Positions 17,697 to 25,971 of a DNA stretch of 42,118 nucleotides are shown one piece after another. Each line of letters opens with the position of its first letter. The stretch's first letter is position 1. Source of the DNA: an uncultured Modestobacter sp. GTDB taxonomy: Bacteria; Actinomycetota; Actinomycetes; Mycobacteriales; Geodermatophilaceae. Below the pieces are notes generated by a model that was not told where the DNA came from, did no database searches, and worked only from the letters and a program-made list of their open reading frames with translations. Both the position numbers and the translations under genes were made by a program. Location: NCBI RefSeq assembly GCF_947486615.1, contig NZ_CANKUD010000018.1:1-42118 (forward strand), in the 5' to 3' direction.

Positions 17697-18872
17697 GTGA
17701 CGACGACGGAACGGCGTGCCTCGCTGTGGCGCCTGCCGGCGGTGCGCTCCCTGTTCGCGCTGAACGCGCTGGGCTTCCTCAGCTACTCGCTGCTGCTGTC
17801 GGCGCTGCCCGCCCATGCCGCCTCGCTCGGCGCCGGGCTGACCGCGGCCGGGTCGGTCACCACGGTGTTCCTGGTCGCCACCGTGCTCGCCCAGACGGCG
17901 GTGCCGGCGCTGGTCGCGCGGCTGGGCATCGGCCCGGTGCTCGCCGCCGGGCTGGTCGCGATCGGGGCGCCGTCGCCGCTGTACCTGCTCGCCGACGACG
18001 TGCGCTGGTTCGCCGTCGTCTCGGTCGTCCGCGGGGTCGGGTTCGCGGTGATCACGGTGCTGGGCTCCACCGTCGCCGCCCAGGCGGTGCCGCCGGAGCG
18101 GCGCGGTGAGTCGATCGGCATCTACGGCCTGGCGATCTCCGTGCCGACGCTGGCCGCCGTCCCGGGTGGGACGGCGCTGACCCTCGCCGGCCACTTCCCG
18201 GTGGTCGCGGCAGCGGCGGCCGCCCCGGTGCTGGCGCTGGTGTTCGTGCCGGGCCTGGTGCGGGCGCTCGGCCCGCCGGAGGTGACCGCTCCCGGCGGCT
18301 CCCGGGCGGCGGTGTGGGCGGCGGCCGCGCCGTCGCTGGTGCTGCTGGTGGTGACGCTGGCCGGTGGGGGCCTGGTCACCTTCCTGCCGATCGAGCTGCC
18401 CGACGGCGCGCTGGCCGTGGTCGCGCTGCTGGTGTTCGGGGTGAGCACCGGGTTGTGCCGCTGGGGCGCCGGGGTGCTGGTCGACCGGCTGGGGGCGCGG
18501 GTGCTGATGCCCGCGGCGCTGGCCAGCGGGGTGGCCGGACTGCTCCTGCTCGCGCTGGGGCTGCGCGCCGCGGGCACCGGCGGGGCTGCGGCTGTGCTGG
18601 CCGGTGCCTTCGCGCTGGGCATCGCCTACGGCGCGGTGCAGAACCTGACCCTGGTCATCGCGCTGGCCCGGGCCGGTGCCGGGCAGACCACCACGGTCAG
18701 CGCCGTGTGGAACGCCTGCTACGACAGCGGCACCGCGATCGGGGCGCTGGCCGTCGGGGTCGTCGCCGCCCAGGTCGGGCTGTCCACCAGCTACGTGCTG
18801 GTGGCGGTGCTGCTCGCTCTCGCCCTGCCGCTGGCGGTCACGCTGCCCCGCGCCCTGCGCACCGCGGGCTGA
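17697..18872 (+). CDS. MFS transporter
   Basis: The 391-residue integral membrane protein has about 12 hydrophobic segments arranged in two halves, with a central basic/Pro-rich loop near residues 185-205. The pattern (SLFALNALGFLSYSLLLSALP, then LGAGLTAAGSVTTVFLVA) fits drug/metabolite MFS exporters of the YcaD/Bcr type. The substrate is not readable. GTG 17697 is assumed from the position of the first hydrophobic segment. It is divergent from gntK across 56 bp. Its stop is 4 nt from the stop of the convergent small gene. Confidence 0.85.
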   Translation: MTTTERRASLWRLPAVRSLFALNALGFLSYSLLLSALPAHAASLGAGLTAAGSVTTVFLVATVLAQTAVPALVARLGIGPVLAAGLVAIGAPSPLYLLADDVRWFAVVSVVRGVGFAVITVLGSTVAAQAVPPERRGESIGIYGLAISVPTLAAVPGGTALTLAGHFPVVAAAAAAPVLALVFVPGLVRALGPPEVTAPGGSRAAVWAAAAPSLVLLVVTLAGGGLVTFLPIELPDGALAVVALLVFGVSTGLCRWGAGVLVDRLGARVLMPAALASGVAGLLLLALGLRAAGTGGAAAVLAGAFALGIAYGAVQNLTLVIALARAGAGQTTTVSAVWNACYDSGTAIGALAVGVVAAQVGLSTSYVLVAVLLALALPLAVTLPRALRTAG

Positions 18873-18882
18873 CGGCTCAGCC
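18867..18882. terminator. Mini-hairpin spanning two convergent stop codons
   Basis: GGCTGA (18867-18872) pairs with TCAGCC (18877-18882) around CGGC. Both TGA stop codons lie in the stem. The stem is only 6 bp, so terminator function is uncertain. Confidence 0.35.
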
Positions 18883-19248
18883 GGCGGTGGCCTGGTCGCC
18901 CAGCCGCTCCCGGACCGTCTCGGCGAGCCGCTCGACCATCCGGACCTCCTCGGCGGACGCCCGCAGCCACGAGCGCAGCCCGTCGACGTCGCGGCGGTTC
19001 GCGTCGCGCAGCTGACCGAGCAGCACTTGCCGGCTGCTGGACTGCGCGCGCATCGCCGTGGGCAGCGTGCGGCCGGTGCGGCGGGCGGTGGTGGTCAGCG
19101 CGGCCCCGACGAACGCCAGCTCCCGGGGGTCGGACAGGCCGGCGAGCAGCGCCTCGGCGTCGTCGGTGCGCCCGTCGGCGATCAGCTGCAGGTACTCGGC
19201 GGCGCGGCGGGCGCCGGTGTCGGCGGGGGACTCAGACGGTGCGGTCAC
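18877..19248 (-). CDS. Hypothetical helical protein
   Basis: The 123-residue soluble protein looks almost entirely alpha-helical (AAEYLQLIADGRTDDAEALLAGL; EEVRMVERLAETVRERLG). It has no cysteine, signal peptide or known motif. The middle part is rich in Ser, Thr and Arg. It begins 14 nt downstream of the enoyl-CoA hydratase stop, so it is likely the last gene of that unit. I do not recognise a family; a tetratricopeptide-like or protein-binding role cannot be judged from sequence alone. Confidence 0.7.
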   Translation of the reverse strand: MTAPSESPADTGARRAAEYLQLIADGRTDDAEALLAGLSDPRELAFVGAALTTTARRTGRTLPTAMRAQSSSRQVLLGQLRDANRRDVDGLRSWLRASAEEVRMVERLAETVRERLGDQATAG

Positions 19249-19262
19249 CCCTCCACTGTCCC

Positions 19263-20057
19263 TCAGCGCCCGGACCAGCGTGGTGGCCGCTTCTCCAGGT
19301 AGGCGGCGATGCCCTCGCGGCGGTCCTCGCTGAGGTAGGGGTTCGGCCCGACGTCCAGCCGGAGCGCGGCCGACAGCGGCAGCTCCACGCCCTTGACCGC
19401 GGTCTCCTTCATCCGCCGCACCGACAGCGGCGCGTTCGCCGCGATCCGCTCGGCCAGCGCCAGCGCGGTCGGCAGCACCTCCTCGACCGGGACGACGCGG
19501 TTGACCAGCCCCCAGCGGGCGGCGTCCTCGCTGGTCACGTACTCGCCGGTGAGCAGCATCTCCAGGGCGATCCCCATCGGGACGCGCTTGGGCAGCACGA
19601 CCGAGCCGTAGTTGGCGCCCATGCCGATGGTCGCCTCCGGCAGGCCGAGCTTGATGCCGGGGGCGGCGACCCGCAGGTCGCAGGCCAGGGCCAGCTCGAA
19701 GCCGCCGGCGACCGCGTGCCCGCCGAGCGCGGCGACGACCGGGACGTACGTCTCGCCGAGCACCTCGAAGAGATTGCGGCCCGGCCGGCTCATCGGCGGC
19801 CGGAAGTGCTCACCGCGCTGGTCGCGCTCCCGGATCTCCTTGAGGTCGAAGCCGGCGCAGAAGGCCGGCCCGTTGCCGGTCAGCACGATCGCCCGCACGT
19901 CGGCGTCCTCGGCGCAGGACAGCAGCTCCTCGACCAGGTCGGCCTGCAGGTCGCTGGAGAGCGCGTTGCGGCGCTCGGGGCGGTCCAGGGTGAGCACGCG
20001 GACGTGCCCCCGGGTCTCGGTGACCAGTCCCGACTCGCGGCGCTGCGGTTCGCTCAT
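19263..20057 (-). CDS. Enoyl-CoA hydratase/isomerase
   Basis: This is a 264-residue crotonase-fold protein. Both catalytic glutamates of true hydratases are present: GGFELALACDL and GLPEATIG. The oxyanion-hole segment is AFCAGFDLKEIRERD. It should hydrate a 2-enoyl-CoA; the chain length or specific pathway is unclear. The frame is open far upstream over the ANTAR gene, but ATG 20057 and MSEPQRRESGLVTETRG mark the start. It lies 29 nt downstream of the GAF-ANTAR gene and 14 nt upstream of the hypothetical gene. Confidence 0.88.
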   Translation of the reverse strand: MSEPQRRESGLVTETRGHVRVLTLDRPERRNALSSDLQADLVEELLSCAEDADVRAIVLTGNGPAFCAGFDLKEIRERDQRGEHFRPPMSRPGRNLFEVLGETYVPVVAALGGHAVAGGFELALACDLRVAAPGIKLGLPEATIGMGANYGSVVLPKRVPMGIALEMLLTGEYVTSEDAARWGLVNRVVPVEEVLPTALALAERIAANAPLSVRRMKETAVKGVELPLSAALRLDVGPNPYLSEDRREGIAAYLEKRPPRWSGR

Positions 20058-20086
20058 GGCCGTGATCCTGCCCGGTCGCCGGCCGG

Positions 20087-20812
20087 TCAGCTCGAGGGGA
20101 GCTCGCCGGTGCGCACGAACTGCTCGGCGATGTCGCGCACCTTGGTGTTGGTCTCCATCGACAGCTGCGCCAGCGCGGAGAAGGCCCGGTCGGCGGAGAG
20201 CTTGTGCCGCTCCATCAGGATGCCCTTGGCCTGGTCGATGACCGCCCGGGAGTCCAGCGCCGCGCGCAGGTGCTCGGCCCGCTCGACCGCACTCTCGTAC
20301 AGGTACATGTTCGACACCGGGACCACCGCGTAGGCCGCGAACCGGGCGGTCAGCTCCCGGGTGCGGGCGTCCAGCGGGTCGTCGGTGCGGGCGTAGACGT
20401 TCAGCCCACCGGAGATCAGCTCCTGCGGGGGCAGCGGGAAGGACAGCATGCTCCGGCAGCCGCGCTGGGCGGCCAGCTGCGGGAACGATCCCCAGCGCCG
20501 GTCGGCGCCGGTGTCGACCACCTCGACCAGGTGACCGCTGGTGGCCGCCTCCATGCAGGGGCCGGCGCCCAGGGCGTACTGCGCCTGGTCGAGCTGGCGG
20601 GCGAGGGGCCCACTGGCGGCCACGGTGGCGGGCGGGCCGTCGCCGATGATGGTCACCGAGGTGACCGGCTCGCCGGGGAGCACCCGGGCGGCCAGGTCGG
20701 TGACCTTCTGCAGCACAGACTCCAGCGAGTGCTCGGCGAAGGACATCCGGCCCAGCTCGTCGAAGGCGAGCTGGACGACGTCGGCGTCGGGATCGGGGGT
20801 GGGGCGAGTCAC
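20087..20812 (-). CDS. GAF-ANTAR RNA-binding regulator (paralogue 1)
   Basis: The 241-residue protein has a GAF sensor (about 20-170, ALGAGPCMEAATSG) and a C-terminal ANTAR helical domain (about 180-235, DSRAVIDQAKGILMERHKLS). ANTAR domains bind paired RNA hairpins and act as antiterminators. GTG 20812 is the assumed start. It is divergent from a close paralogue 350 bp away, and the two share nearly the same ANTAR sequence. A candidate -10 (TATGCT, minus strand) lies at 20954-20959, giving a leader of about 135 nt. The ligand of the GAF domain is unknown. Confidence 0.88.
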   Translation of the reverse strand: MTRPTPDPDADVVQLAFDELGRMSFAEHSLESVLQKVTDLAARVLPGEPVTSVTIIGDGPPATVAASGPLARQLDQAQYALGAGPCMEAATSGHLVEVVDTGADRRWGSFPQLAAQRGCRSMLSFPLPPQELISGGLNVYARTDDPLDARTRELTARFAAYAVVPVSNMYLYESAVERAEHLRAALDSRAVIDQAKGILMERHKLSADRAFSALAQLSMETNTKVRDIAEQFVRTGELPSS

Positions 20813-21159
20813 GGTGGTACTCCGGCGTCAGGTGGCACCGGACAGCGCGTGTGCCGGCGGATGTGGAGCCCGGGGAGACCCCGCGGGCCCTGCGGGACGG
20901 GACCCACGGGATCCCGCTGCCGCACGCCGGCTGTGTGACGCGGAGGCTGGACGAGCATAACCAGCAGTTGATCGTGTCCTCGGCAGGCTGTCTGCCGCGC
21001 GTGCGCGCCCCTGAGGAGAGCCCGTGAGCGGGTAGTATCCGCCGTGGTGCCGGGGAGACCCGGCGCCGTGCGTCAGACAGCGGCGTGCGTGTGTGCGGGC
21101 CCCATCGTGGGGCTCTCGCCGAGGCTGCCGCCCCGGTGGACCACAGACCGGAGTCCGAC
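20813..21159. promoter_or_regulatory. Divergent region of the two GAF-ANTAR genes, structured leaders
   Basis: There are two outward -10-like elements: TATGCT on the minus strand (20954-20959) and TAGTAT on the plus strand (21033-21038). The plus leader contains a 9-bp stem closed by a GAGA tetraloop (GGTGCCGGG/CCCGGCGCC, 21046-21067, one wobble) and, about 40 nt on, the short hairpin GCCCCA/TGGGGC. These could be targets of the RNA-binding ANTAR proteins themselves; the loops do not obviously match the published hexaloop pattern. Confidence 0.45.
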
Positions 21160-21894
21160 GTGCCCGCTGACGGCCATGTGACCGATCGCGCCAACGCCGC
21201 GTTAGAGCAGCTCGGCGGGTTGGCGCTGCGCGACCACTCGATGGAGTCGGTGCTGCAGACCGTCGCCGACCTCGCCAAGGAGGTCCTGCCGGGCCGGCTG
21301 GAGACGTCGATCTGCCTGCTGCAGAACGACCGGGCGAGCACGACGGTGTCCACCGGTCAGCTCGCCCTCGACATGGACGAGAGCCAGTACGGACGCGGCC
21401 ACGGGCCCTGCCTGCACGCCGCGGCCACCGGCGAGCTCACCGAGATCCCCGACACCCGCGTCGAGCGGCGCTGGCCCGACTACGCACGCGTGGCCTGGGA
21501 GCGGGGCAACGGCAGCTCGCTGTCCGTGCCGCTCCCCATCCAGGAGTCGGTGCGCGGGGCGCTCAACATCTACGCCGGTCAGCCGCACGCCTTCGACGAC
21601 GAGGCCCGGGCAGCCGCGCAGCGGTTCGCCCCCTACGCCGCCGTGGCGGTGGCCAACATGCACGCGTACGAGACCGCCCGGGGCATGGCCGACAACCTCC
21701 AGGTCGCCCTGGAGTCACGTGCCGTCATCGACCAGGCCAAGGGGATCCTGATGGAGCGGCACAAGCTGACCGCCGACCAGGCGTTCCAGGCGCTGGCCGC
21801 GGTGTCGATGCGGCGCAACCGCAAGGTGCGCGACATCGCCGACCAGCTGGTGCGCACCGGCGAGCTGGACGCCGAGCGGCCCTCCGGGACCTGA
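21160..21894 (+). CDS. GAF-ANTAR RNA-binding regulator (paralogue 2)
   Basis: The 244-residue paralogue of the divergent gene has a GAF domain with GRGHGPCLHAAATG and an ANTAR domain with SRAVIDQAKGILMERHKLT. The frame opens at 21085. I prefer GTG 21160 because the length then matches the paralogue and CCGGAG lies upstream; a GTG at 21178 is also possible. A conserved Cys in GPC appears in both GAF domains. A hairpin at 21987-22018 lies about 90 nt beyond the stop. Confidence 0.87.
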   Translation: MPADGHVTDRANAALEQLGGLALRDHSMESVLQTVADLAKEVLPGRLETSICLLQNDRASTTVSTGQLALDMDESQYGRGHGPCLHAAATGELTEIPDTRVERRWPDYARVAWERGNGSSLSVPLPIQESVRGALNIYAGQPHAFDDEARAAAQRFAPYAAVAVANMHAYETARGMADNLQVALESRAVIDQAKGILMERHKLTADQAFQALAAVSMRRNRKVRDIADQLVRTGELDAERPSGT

Positions 21895-21986
21895 ACACCG
21901 CCTCGGTGACGCCTGGTTGGGGCACCGTGGGTGAGGGCAGAAACCCGAGCAGGGGCCGTCTGTGTGCCGGCACTCAGGGGACCCCA

Positions 21987-22018
21987 GGCTCGGTGGTCGA
22001 ATCGACGGCCACCGAGCC
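21987..22018 (+). terminator. 10-bp hairpin after GAF-ANTAR gene
   Basis: The arms GGCTCGGTGG and CCACCGAGCC are perfect with a 12-nt loop. The hairpin lies in the 280-bp gap before tRNA-Lys. The rest of that gap shows no gene I can support. Confidence 0.45.
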
Positions 22019-22135
22019 GCCTCGCCCGGGAGCCCATCCGGGTCGGCCACGCGATCCGAACACCTGCCGGTCGCGCCGTCCCCGCTGCCCCTGGAGGGCG
22101 GCGTGACCCTCGTCGGGACGCCCCCCAGACGACGA

Positions 22136-22166
22136 AACGGCCCCGTCCGAGGTGGACGGGGCCGTT
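22136..22166 (-). terminator. tRNA-Lys terminator
   Basis: Perfect 13-bp arms AACGGCCCCGTCC and GGACGGGGCCGTT have a 5-nt loop. On the minus strand the stem ends in TTT. It lies 11 nt past the tRNA 3' end. Confidence 0.75.
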
Positions 22167-22176
22167 CGCGTTGCGG

Positions 22177-22252
<76 letters not shown>

Positions 22253-22446
22253 GTGTCGCGCGGCAGGGCCGGGCAACAGGAGAGGACTCTACACGCCGAT
22301 CCGGCGCCGCGATGAGGTGGGGCCGGACACCGCGACATGTCCTCGGACACATCCAACTGTCAGCGGGAGCGTGTTCACTGGAGTGCGGCGCACCCACCGG
22401 GAGGGTCCCGGACCGGGTGCGCGCCGGTACAGGAGGCAGGGTCTTC
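22253..22446. other. Divergent region, tRNA-Lys/L,D-transpeptidase
   Basis: These 194 bp must hold the tRNA promoter and the transpeptidase promoter. Only the AGGAGG before the transpeptidase start is clear; I see no convincing -35/-10 pair. Confidence 0.4.
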
Positions 22447-23640
22447 GTGGGGTCGCACCAGGCGAGACGGATCGCCGCAGTGCTCATCGCCGTCCTGCTC
22501 GCGTTGCTCGCGGGCTGCTCGGGGTCGTCCGACGACGAGAGCGAGGCCGCGGCGTCGTCGTCGTCCGCCCCGCCGGCGGAGCTGACGCTGAGCCTGGCCG
22601 ACGGCGCCGTCGACGTGCCCCCGACCACCCCGCTGGAGGTCACGGTCACCGGTGGGGAGCTCGGCGACGTGACCGTCGTCGACGCCACCGGCACCGCGGT
22701 GCCGGGCAGCGTCGCCGCCGGCGAGACGGGCGCGACGGTCTGGACGCCGGAGACCGACCTCGCCTACGGCACCAGCTACACGGTCACCGCGACCGCGATC
22801 AACGAGACCGACGACGAGGCGACGACCGAGTCGACGTTCACCACCGTCACCCCGGGCACGCTGTCCACCCCCGGCATCGGGCCGCTGGACGGCACGACCG
22901 TGGGCGTGGGCATGCCGATCCGGGTCTTCTTCGACGAGCCGGTGGCCGACAAGGCCGCGGTCGAGAGCCACCTGCTGGTGACCTCCTCCGCCCCGACCGA
23001 CGGGGTCTGGAACTGGGTCCGCGACGACGAGGTGCACTTCCGCCCCTCCACCTACTGGCCGGCGAACTCCGAGGTCACGCTGGAGGCCGACCTGTACGGG
23101 GTCGACTTCGGCGAGGGCGTGTGGGGTGAGAAGGACCGCACGGTGTCCTTCTCCGTCGGTGCGAAGCACGTGAGCGTCGCCGACGCGGCCGCGCACACGC
23201 TGACCGTCTACGACGGCGACCAGCTGGTGCAGAGCTGGCCGATGAGCGCCGGCAGCGCGGAGAACCCGACCCACAACGGGGCGCACGTCGTGCTGGAGAA
23301 GTTCGCCGACATCACCATGGACTCCTCGACGTTCGGCCTGGCCGTGGACGCCCCCGGCGGCTACCGCACCGACGTCGAGTACGCCACGCGCATCTCCAAC
23401 AACGGCGAGTTCGTGCACGCCGCCCCGTGGTCGGTGGCCGACCAGGGCTCGGCGAACGTGAGCCACGGCTGCATCAACCTCGCCACCGAGAACGCCCGGT
23501 GGTTCTACGACTTCTCCCAGCCCGGTGACGTGGTGGAGGTGGTCAACTCCATCGGCGGCACGCTGACCGCCGCCGACGGCGACATCTACGACTGGGCCAT
23601 CCCCTGGGACCAGTGGACGGCCGGCAGCGCGCTGTCCTGA
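22447..23640 (+). CDS. L,D-transpeptidase lipoprotein (Ig-like domains + YkuD)
   Basis: This is a 397-residue lipoprotein. After a basic start comes a hydrophobic helix and the lipobox LLAGC (Cys24), then a Ser/Ala-rich linker. Two Ig-like domains (about 45-140 and 140-240) precede a YkuD catalytic domain (about 240-370) whose signature SHGCINL carries the nucleophilic Cys. This is the layout of mycobacterial LdtMt2-type enzymes, which make 3-3 peptidoglycan cross-links and resist most beta-lactams apart from carbapenems. The GTG start is set by AGGAGG about 10 nt upstream and by the signal peptide. A strong hairpin follows the stop. Confidence 0.92.
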   Translation: MGSHQARRIAAVLIAVLLALLAGCSGSSDDESEAAASSSSAPPAELTLSLADGAVDVPPTTPLEVTVTGGELGDVTVVDATGTAVPGSVAAGETGATVWTPETDLAYGTSYTVTATAINETDDEATTESTFTTVTPGTLSTPGIGPLDGTTVGVGMPIRVFFDEPVADKAAVESHLLVTSSAPTDGVWNWVRDDEVHFRPSTYWPANSEVTLEADLYGVDFGEGVWGEKDRTVSFSVGAKHVSVADAAAHTLTVYDGDQLVQSWPMSAGSAENPTHNGAHVVLEKFADITMDSSTFGLAVDAPGGYRTDVEYATRISNNGEFVHAAPWSVADQGSANVSHGCINLATENARWFYDFSQPGDVVEVVNSIGGTLTAADGDIYDWAIPWDQWTAGSALS

Positions 23641-23649
23641 CCAGCTGAG

Positions 23650-23690
23650 CACAGGAGGCCGCGACCCACTCCGGGTCGCGGCCTCCTGTG
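23650..23690. terminator. Perfect 18-bp bidirectional terminator
   Basis: The arms start CACAGGAGGCCGCGACCC and pair perfectly with the right arm around a 5-nt loop. The hairpin is centred between the convergent transpeptidase and DUF1353 genes, 9 and 4 nt from their stop codons. Confidence 0.85.
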
Positions 23691-23694
23691 CGTC

Positions 23695-24237
23695 TCAGAG
23701 CCGCAGCCCCCGGTCCTGTCGCCCTCCCTCGCCAGCGACGAGCCGGCTGACCACCGCCTCGACGGCGGTGTAGGCGCCCAGGGCCACTGCGATGACCGCA
23801 GCCGGTGGGACGACGAGCGGTGCGGCCAGCACCGACAGGCCCAGCAGCCGCGGGACGTCGAGCCACCAGCCGGGGCGGCGCACCGGGTTGGCCAGGGCGG
23901 ACCAGCGCACCCCGCACCACATCAGCCAGCGGCGCACCGGGGGCACCCCCAGCTCGCGCATCACCCGGCGGAAGAGGCCGTCGGCGTCCCGGGCGGAGAC
24001 GGCCCCGGCGGCGATTCCGACGTCGGTCAGCCAGTCGTGCAGCACCGCGGCCAGCGTGTAGCGCCCGAACCGGGGGAACAGCCACACCGCGACCCGGGGC
24101 ACCGAGGCGAAGTCGGTGCGGAAGCCGACCGGGACGACGAAGGTGTCCCGGCGCCCGCGGTAGGTCAGCGGCTCGAGGACCTCCCACGACTGGTCGGTGA
24201 CCCGCCGGACGGTCAGGGTGGGGGAGTCGAAGGGCAC
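23695..24237 (-). CDS. DUF1353 family protein with C-terminal hydrophobic segment
   Basis: The 180-residue protein's N-terminal half matches the DUF1353 pattern: VPVGFRTDFASVPR and LAAVLHDWLTD, with a conserved His-Asp pair. A hydrophobic stretch near residues 130-155 (LGLSVLAAPLVVPPAAVIAVALG) may anchor it in the membrane. DUF1353 is found in phage and bacterial genomes and has no established function. The start is GTG 24237. No phage genes surround it. Confidence 0.78.
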   Translation of the reverse strand: MPFDSPTLTVRRVTDQSWEVLEPLTYRGRRDTFVVPVGFRTDFASVPRVAVWLFPRFGRYTLAAVLHDWLTDVGIAAGAVSARDADGLFRRVMRELGVPPVRRWLMWCGVRWSALANPVRRPGWWLDVPRLLGLSVLAAPLVVPPAAVIAVALGAYTAVEAVVSRLVAGEGGRQDRGLRL

Positions 24238-24663
24238 GGCTCGTCACTTCCCGTCGAGCCGCGGCCCACACCCAGCGGGGGATGGACAGATGCCCTGGTC
24301 AGCCGGCCGACCACGCCATCCCGCCGGCACGGGCGCCCGGATCGGGAGCGGCGAGGTCAGATCGTGGCGGCTCGCAGGTCCAGATCCGGCCCGTGGCAGC
24401 GTACGGTCGGCGTCAGCACTGACACGTTGAACAAGCGGCGTGTGCTCGTGGGGCCGCACCTCGTGGCCCTCGCCGTGGCCCTCCCCCCCCCCGGTGCCAG
24501 ACCACCGGAGCTGAGACTTGCCACCAGACACCTGTTGCAGCAGCACGATCGCCGCGGAGGGACACGATCCCCTCGCCCTCCCGGTCCATGCGGAGAGCGG
24601 CTGCCGGACCGCTGCCTCGGTGACCGGGGCGCGGCCGTGATCGCCGGCGCCCGGCACCAGCTG
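24238..24663. other. 426-bp region without a supported gene
   Basis: Open frames here look like GC-driven shadows. It holds an inverted repeat GTCAGCACTGAC (24412-24423) and a run of ten C at 24483-24492. It probably carries the promoters of the divergent DUF1353 gene and the small gene at 24664. Confidence 0.4.
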
Positions 24664-24906
24664 ATGGACGCCGCCCGGGTCCGGGCCCAGCTCACCCTGG
24701 ACGAGCTCTGGGTCCGGTACGCCGCGCTGACCGGCACTGTCGACGTCATCGACCTGGACGGGTTCCTCGCCGGGCTGATGCTCCTGGAGCCCGGTCAGGA
24801 CGCGGTGCTGACACAGACCCTCAACGAGGCCCTAGAAGAGGCTCACCGGGCGAACCTCGTCCCGCTGTCCCCGTTCGCCGCGGTCAGCACCTCTACGGGG
24901 ACCTGA
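24664..24906 (+). CDS. Small conserved-looking protein, unknown
   Basis: The 80-residue protein is MDAARVRAQLTLDELWVRYA followed by an acidic helical region (DLDGFLAGLMLL...EEAHRANLVPLS). No signal peptide or cysteine. The start is uncertain: ATG 24664 or GTG 24637. I believe similar short proteins with an LTLDELWxRY opening occur in related actinobacteria, but that is recollection, not a search. It stands alone between the 426-bp region and tRNA-His. Confidence 0.6.
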   Translation: MDAARVRAQLTLDELWVRYAALTGTVDVIDLDGFLAGLMLLEPGQDAVLTQTLNEALEEAHRANLVPLSPFAAVSTSTGT

Positions 24907-24973
24907 GCGTCCTCTCGAGCGGGCGGAGCGTCCCGGACGGGTCGATGTCGCTCCCGGTGGCAACGAGGGAGAA

Positions 24974-25010
24974 GAAGAGGCCCCGGTCGTGTTCTGACCA
25001 GGGCCTCTTC
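24974..25010 (-). terminator. tRNA-His terminator
   Basis: Arms GAAGAGGCCC-C-GGTC and GACC-A-GGGCCTCTTC pair with one internal mismatch and a 7-nt loop. The hairpin lies 3 nt past the tRNA 3' CCA; the minus strand ends TTC. Confidence 0.75.
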
Positions 25011-25013
25011 CGG

Positions 25014-25090
25014 TGGGGTGAGTGACGGGACTTGAACCCGCGACATCCAGGATCACAACCTGGCGCTCTACCAGCTGAGCTACACCCACC
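25014..25090 (-). tRNA. tRNA-His (anticodon GTG)
   Basis: The minus strand reads GGTGGGTGTAGCTCAGCTGG, then the anticodon arm CCAGGTTGTGATCCTGG and the T arm CGGGTTCAAGTCCCG. The acceptor stem has the extra G at position -1 paired with C73, as expected of tRNA-His, and CCA is encoded (25014-25016). Confidence 0.96.
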
Positions 25091-25151
25091 ATGCACACCG
25101 GGCGGCTGGCGAGAGCCGGCCCGGTGGACGAGCACACGATACCGGAGACCC

Positions 25152-25832
25152 TCAGCCCTCCGACGAGCCCGGGGTGGCGACCGGTCCAGGGCCGGCTGCG
25201 CCGGCCTCCAGCGCCGGCGCGAACGCCGCCACGACCTCGGCCGACGCGGCCTGCGCCTGCTCGCTGGCCGGTCCGGGCGTGGCCACGAACAGCGTCTTCC
25301 GGTAGTACGCCAGCTCGCGGATCGACTCGAGGATGTCGGCCAGCGCCCGGTGGGCGAGCCCCTTGGGCGGCTGGGCGAAGTAGACCCGCGGGAACCAGCG
25401 GCGGGAGAGCTCCTTGATCGAGGAGACGTCGATCATGCGGTAGTGCAGGTGGTCGTCGAGCTCGGGCATGTCGCGGGCCAGGAAACCGCGGTCGGTGCCG
25501 ATCGAGTTGCCGCACAGCGGGGCGGTGCGGCGCTCGGGCACGAACCGCTTCACGTAGGCGAGCACCTGCTCCTGCGCCTCGGCCAGCGTCACGGTCGAGG
25601 CGCGCACCTCCTCGGTGAGCCCCGACTTGGCGTGCATGTCCCGGACCACGCCGACCATCCCGGCCAGGTCGGCGTCGTCGGCGTGGATGATCACGTCGAG
25701 GCCCGGGTCCAGGACGTTGAGCTCGGAGTCGGTCACCACCACCGCGACCTCGATGAGCTTGTCGCGGGTGAGGTCCAGTCCGGTCATCTCACAGTCGATC
25801 CAGACCAGGTTGTTCGCTGCGCTGTCCGCCAC
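25152..25832 (-). CDS. orn: Oligoribonuclease
   Basis: This 226-residue 3'-5' exoribonuclease degrades di- to pentaribonucleotides, including pGpG from cyclic-di-GMP breakdown. The DEDDh motifs are complete: VWIDCEMTG (Asp13, Glu15), [11 protein letters not shown] (Asp114) and HRALADI (His161, Asp166). A disordered Ala/Pro-rich tail of about 35 residues is longer than in E. coli Orn. GTG 25832 gives the canonical N-terminus. TAGGGT lies 7 nt upstream, suggesting a leaderless mRNA. It would complete the c-di-GMP turnover begun by the GGDEF/EAL protein in this window. Confidence 0.95.
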   Translation of the reverse strand: MADSAANNLVWIDCEMTGLDLTRDKLIEVAVVVTDSELNVLDPGLDVIIHADDADLAGMVGVVRDMHAKSGLTEEVRASTVTLAEAQEQVLAYVKRFVPERRTAPLCGNSIGTDRGFLARDMPELDDHLHYRMIDVSSIKELSRRWFPRVYFAQPPKGLAHRALADILESIRELAYYRKTLFVATPGPASEQAQAASAEVVAAFAPALEAGAAGPGPVATPGSSEG

Positions 25833-25839
25833 GCGGGCG

Positions 25840-25845
25840 ACCCTA
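25840..25845 (-). promoter_or_regulatory. Candidate leaderless -10 of orn
   Basis: TAGGGT on the minus strand fits TAnnnT and ends 7 nt before the GTG start, the spacing expected when transcription begins at the start codon. No Shine-Dalgarno is present. Confidence 0.45.
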
Positions 25846-25932
25846 CGCACCCGGGCGGGGCACACCCGTCCCACCCGCCCCAGAACCGCCGGTCACGTCT
25901 CGAAATCCACCCGGACGGCTGATCCGCGCCGT

Positions 25933-25938
25933 TACGCT
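25933..25938 (+). promoter_or_regulatory. Candidate -10 of membrane protein gene
   Basis: TACGCT fits TAnnnT and would give a leader of about 27 nt containing CGGAG before GTG 25972. Confidence 0.35.
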
Positions 25939-25971
25939 CTGCCCTCCTGCACCGACCTAGCGGAGTCGCTC

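Noticed and set aside
21994..22010. T-arm-like GGTCGAATCGAC suggesting a second tRNA
   Set aside because: No acceptor, D or anticodon arm can be built around it; it is the loop region of a hairpin.
23695..24237. DUF1353 gene as a prophage remnant next to tRNA-Lys
   Set aside because: No integrase, att-like duplication of the tRNA end or other phage gene is present nearby.
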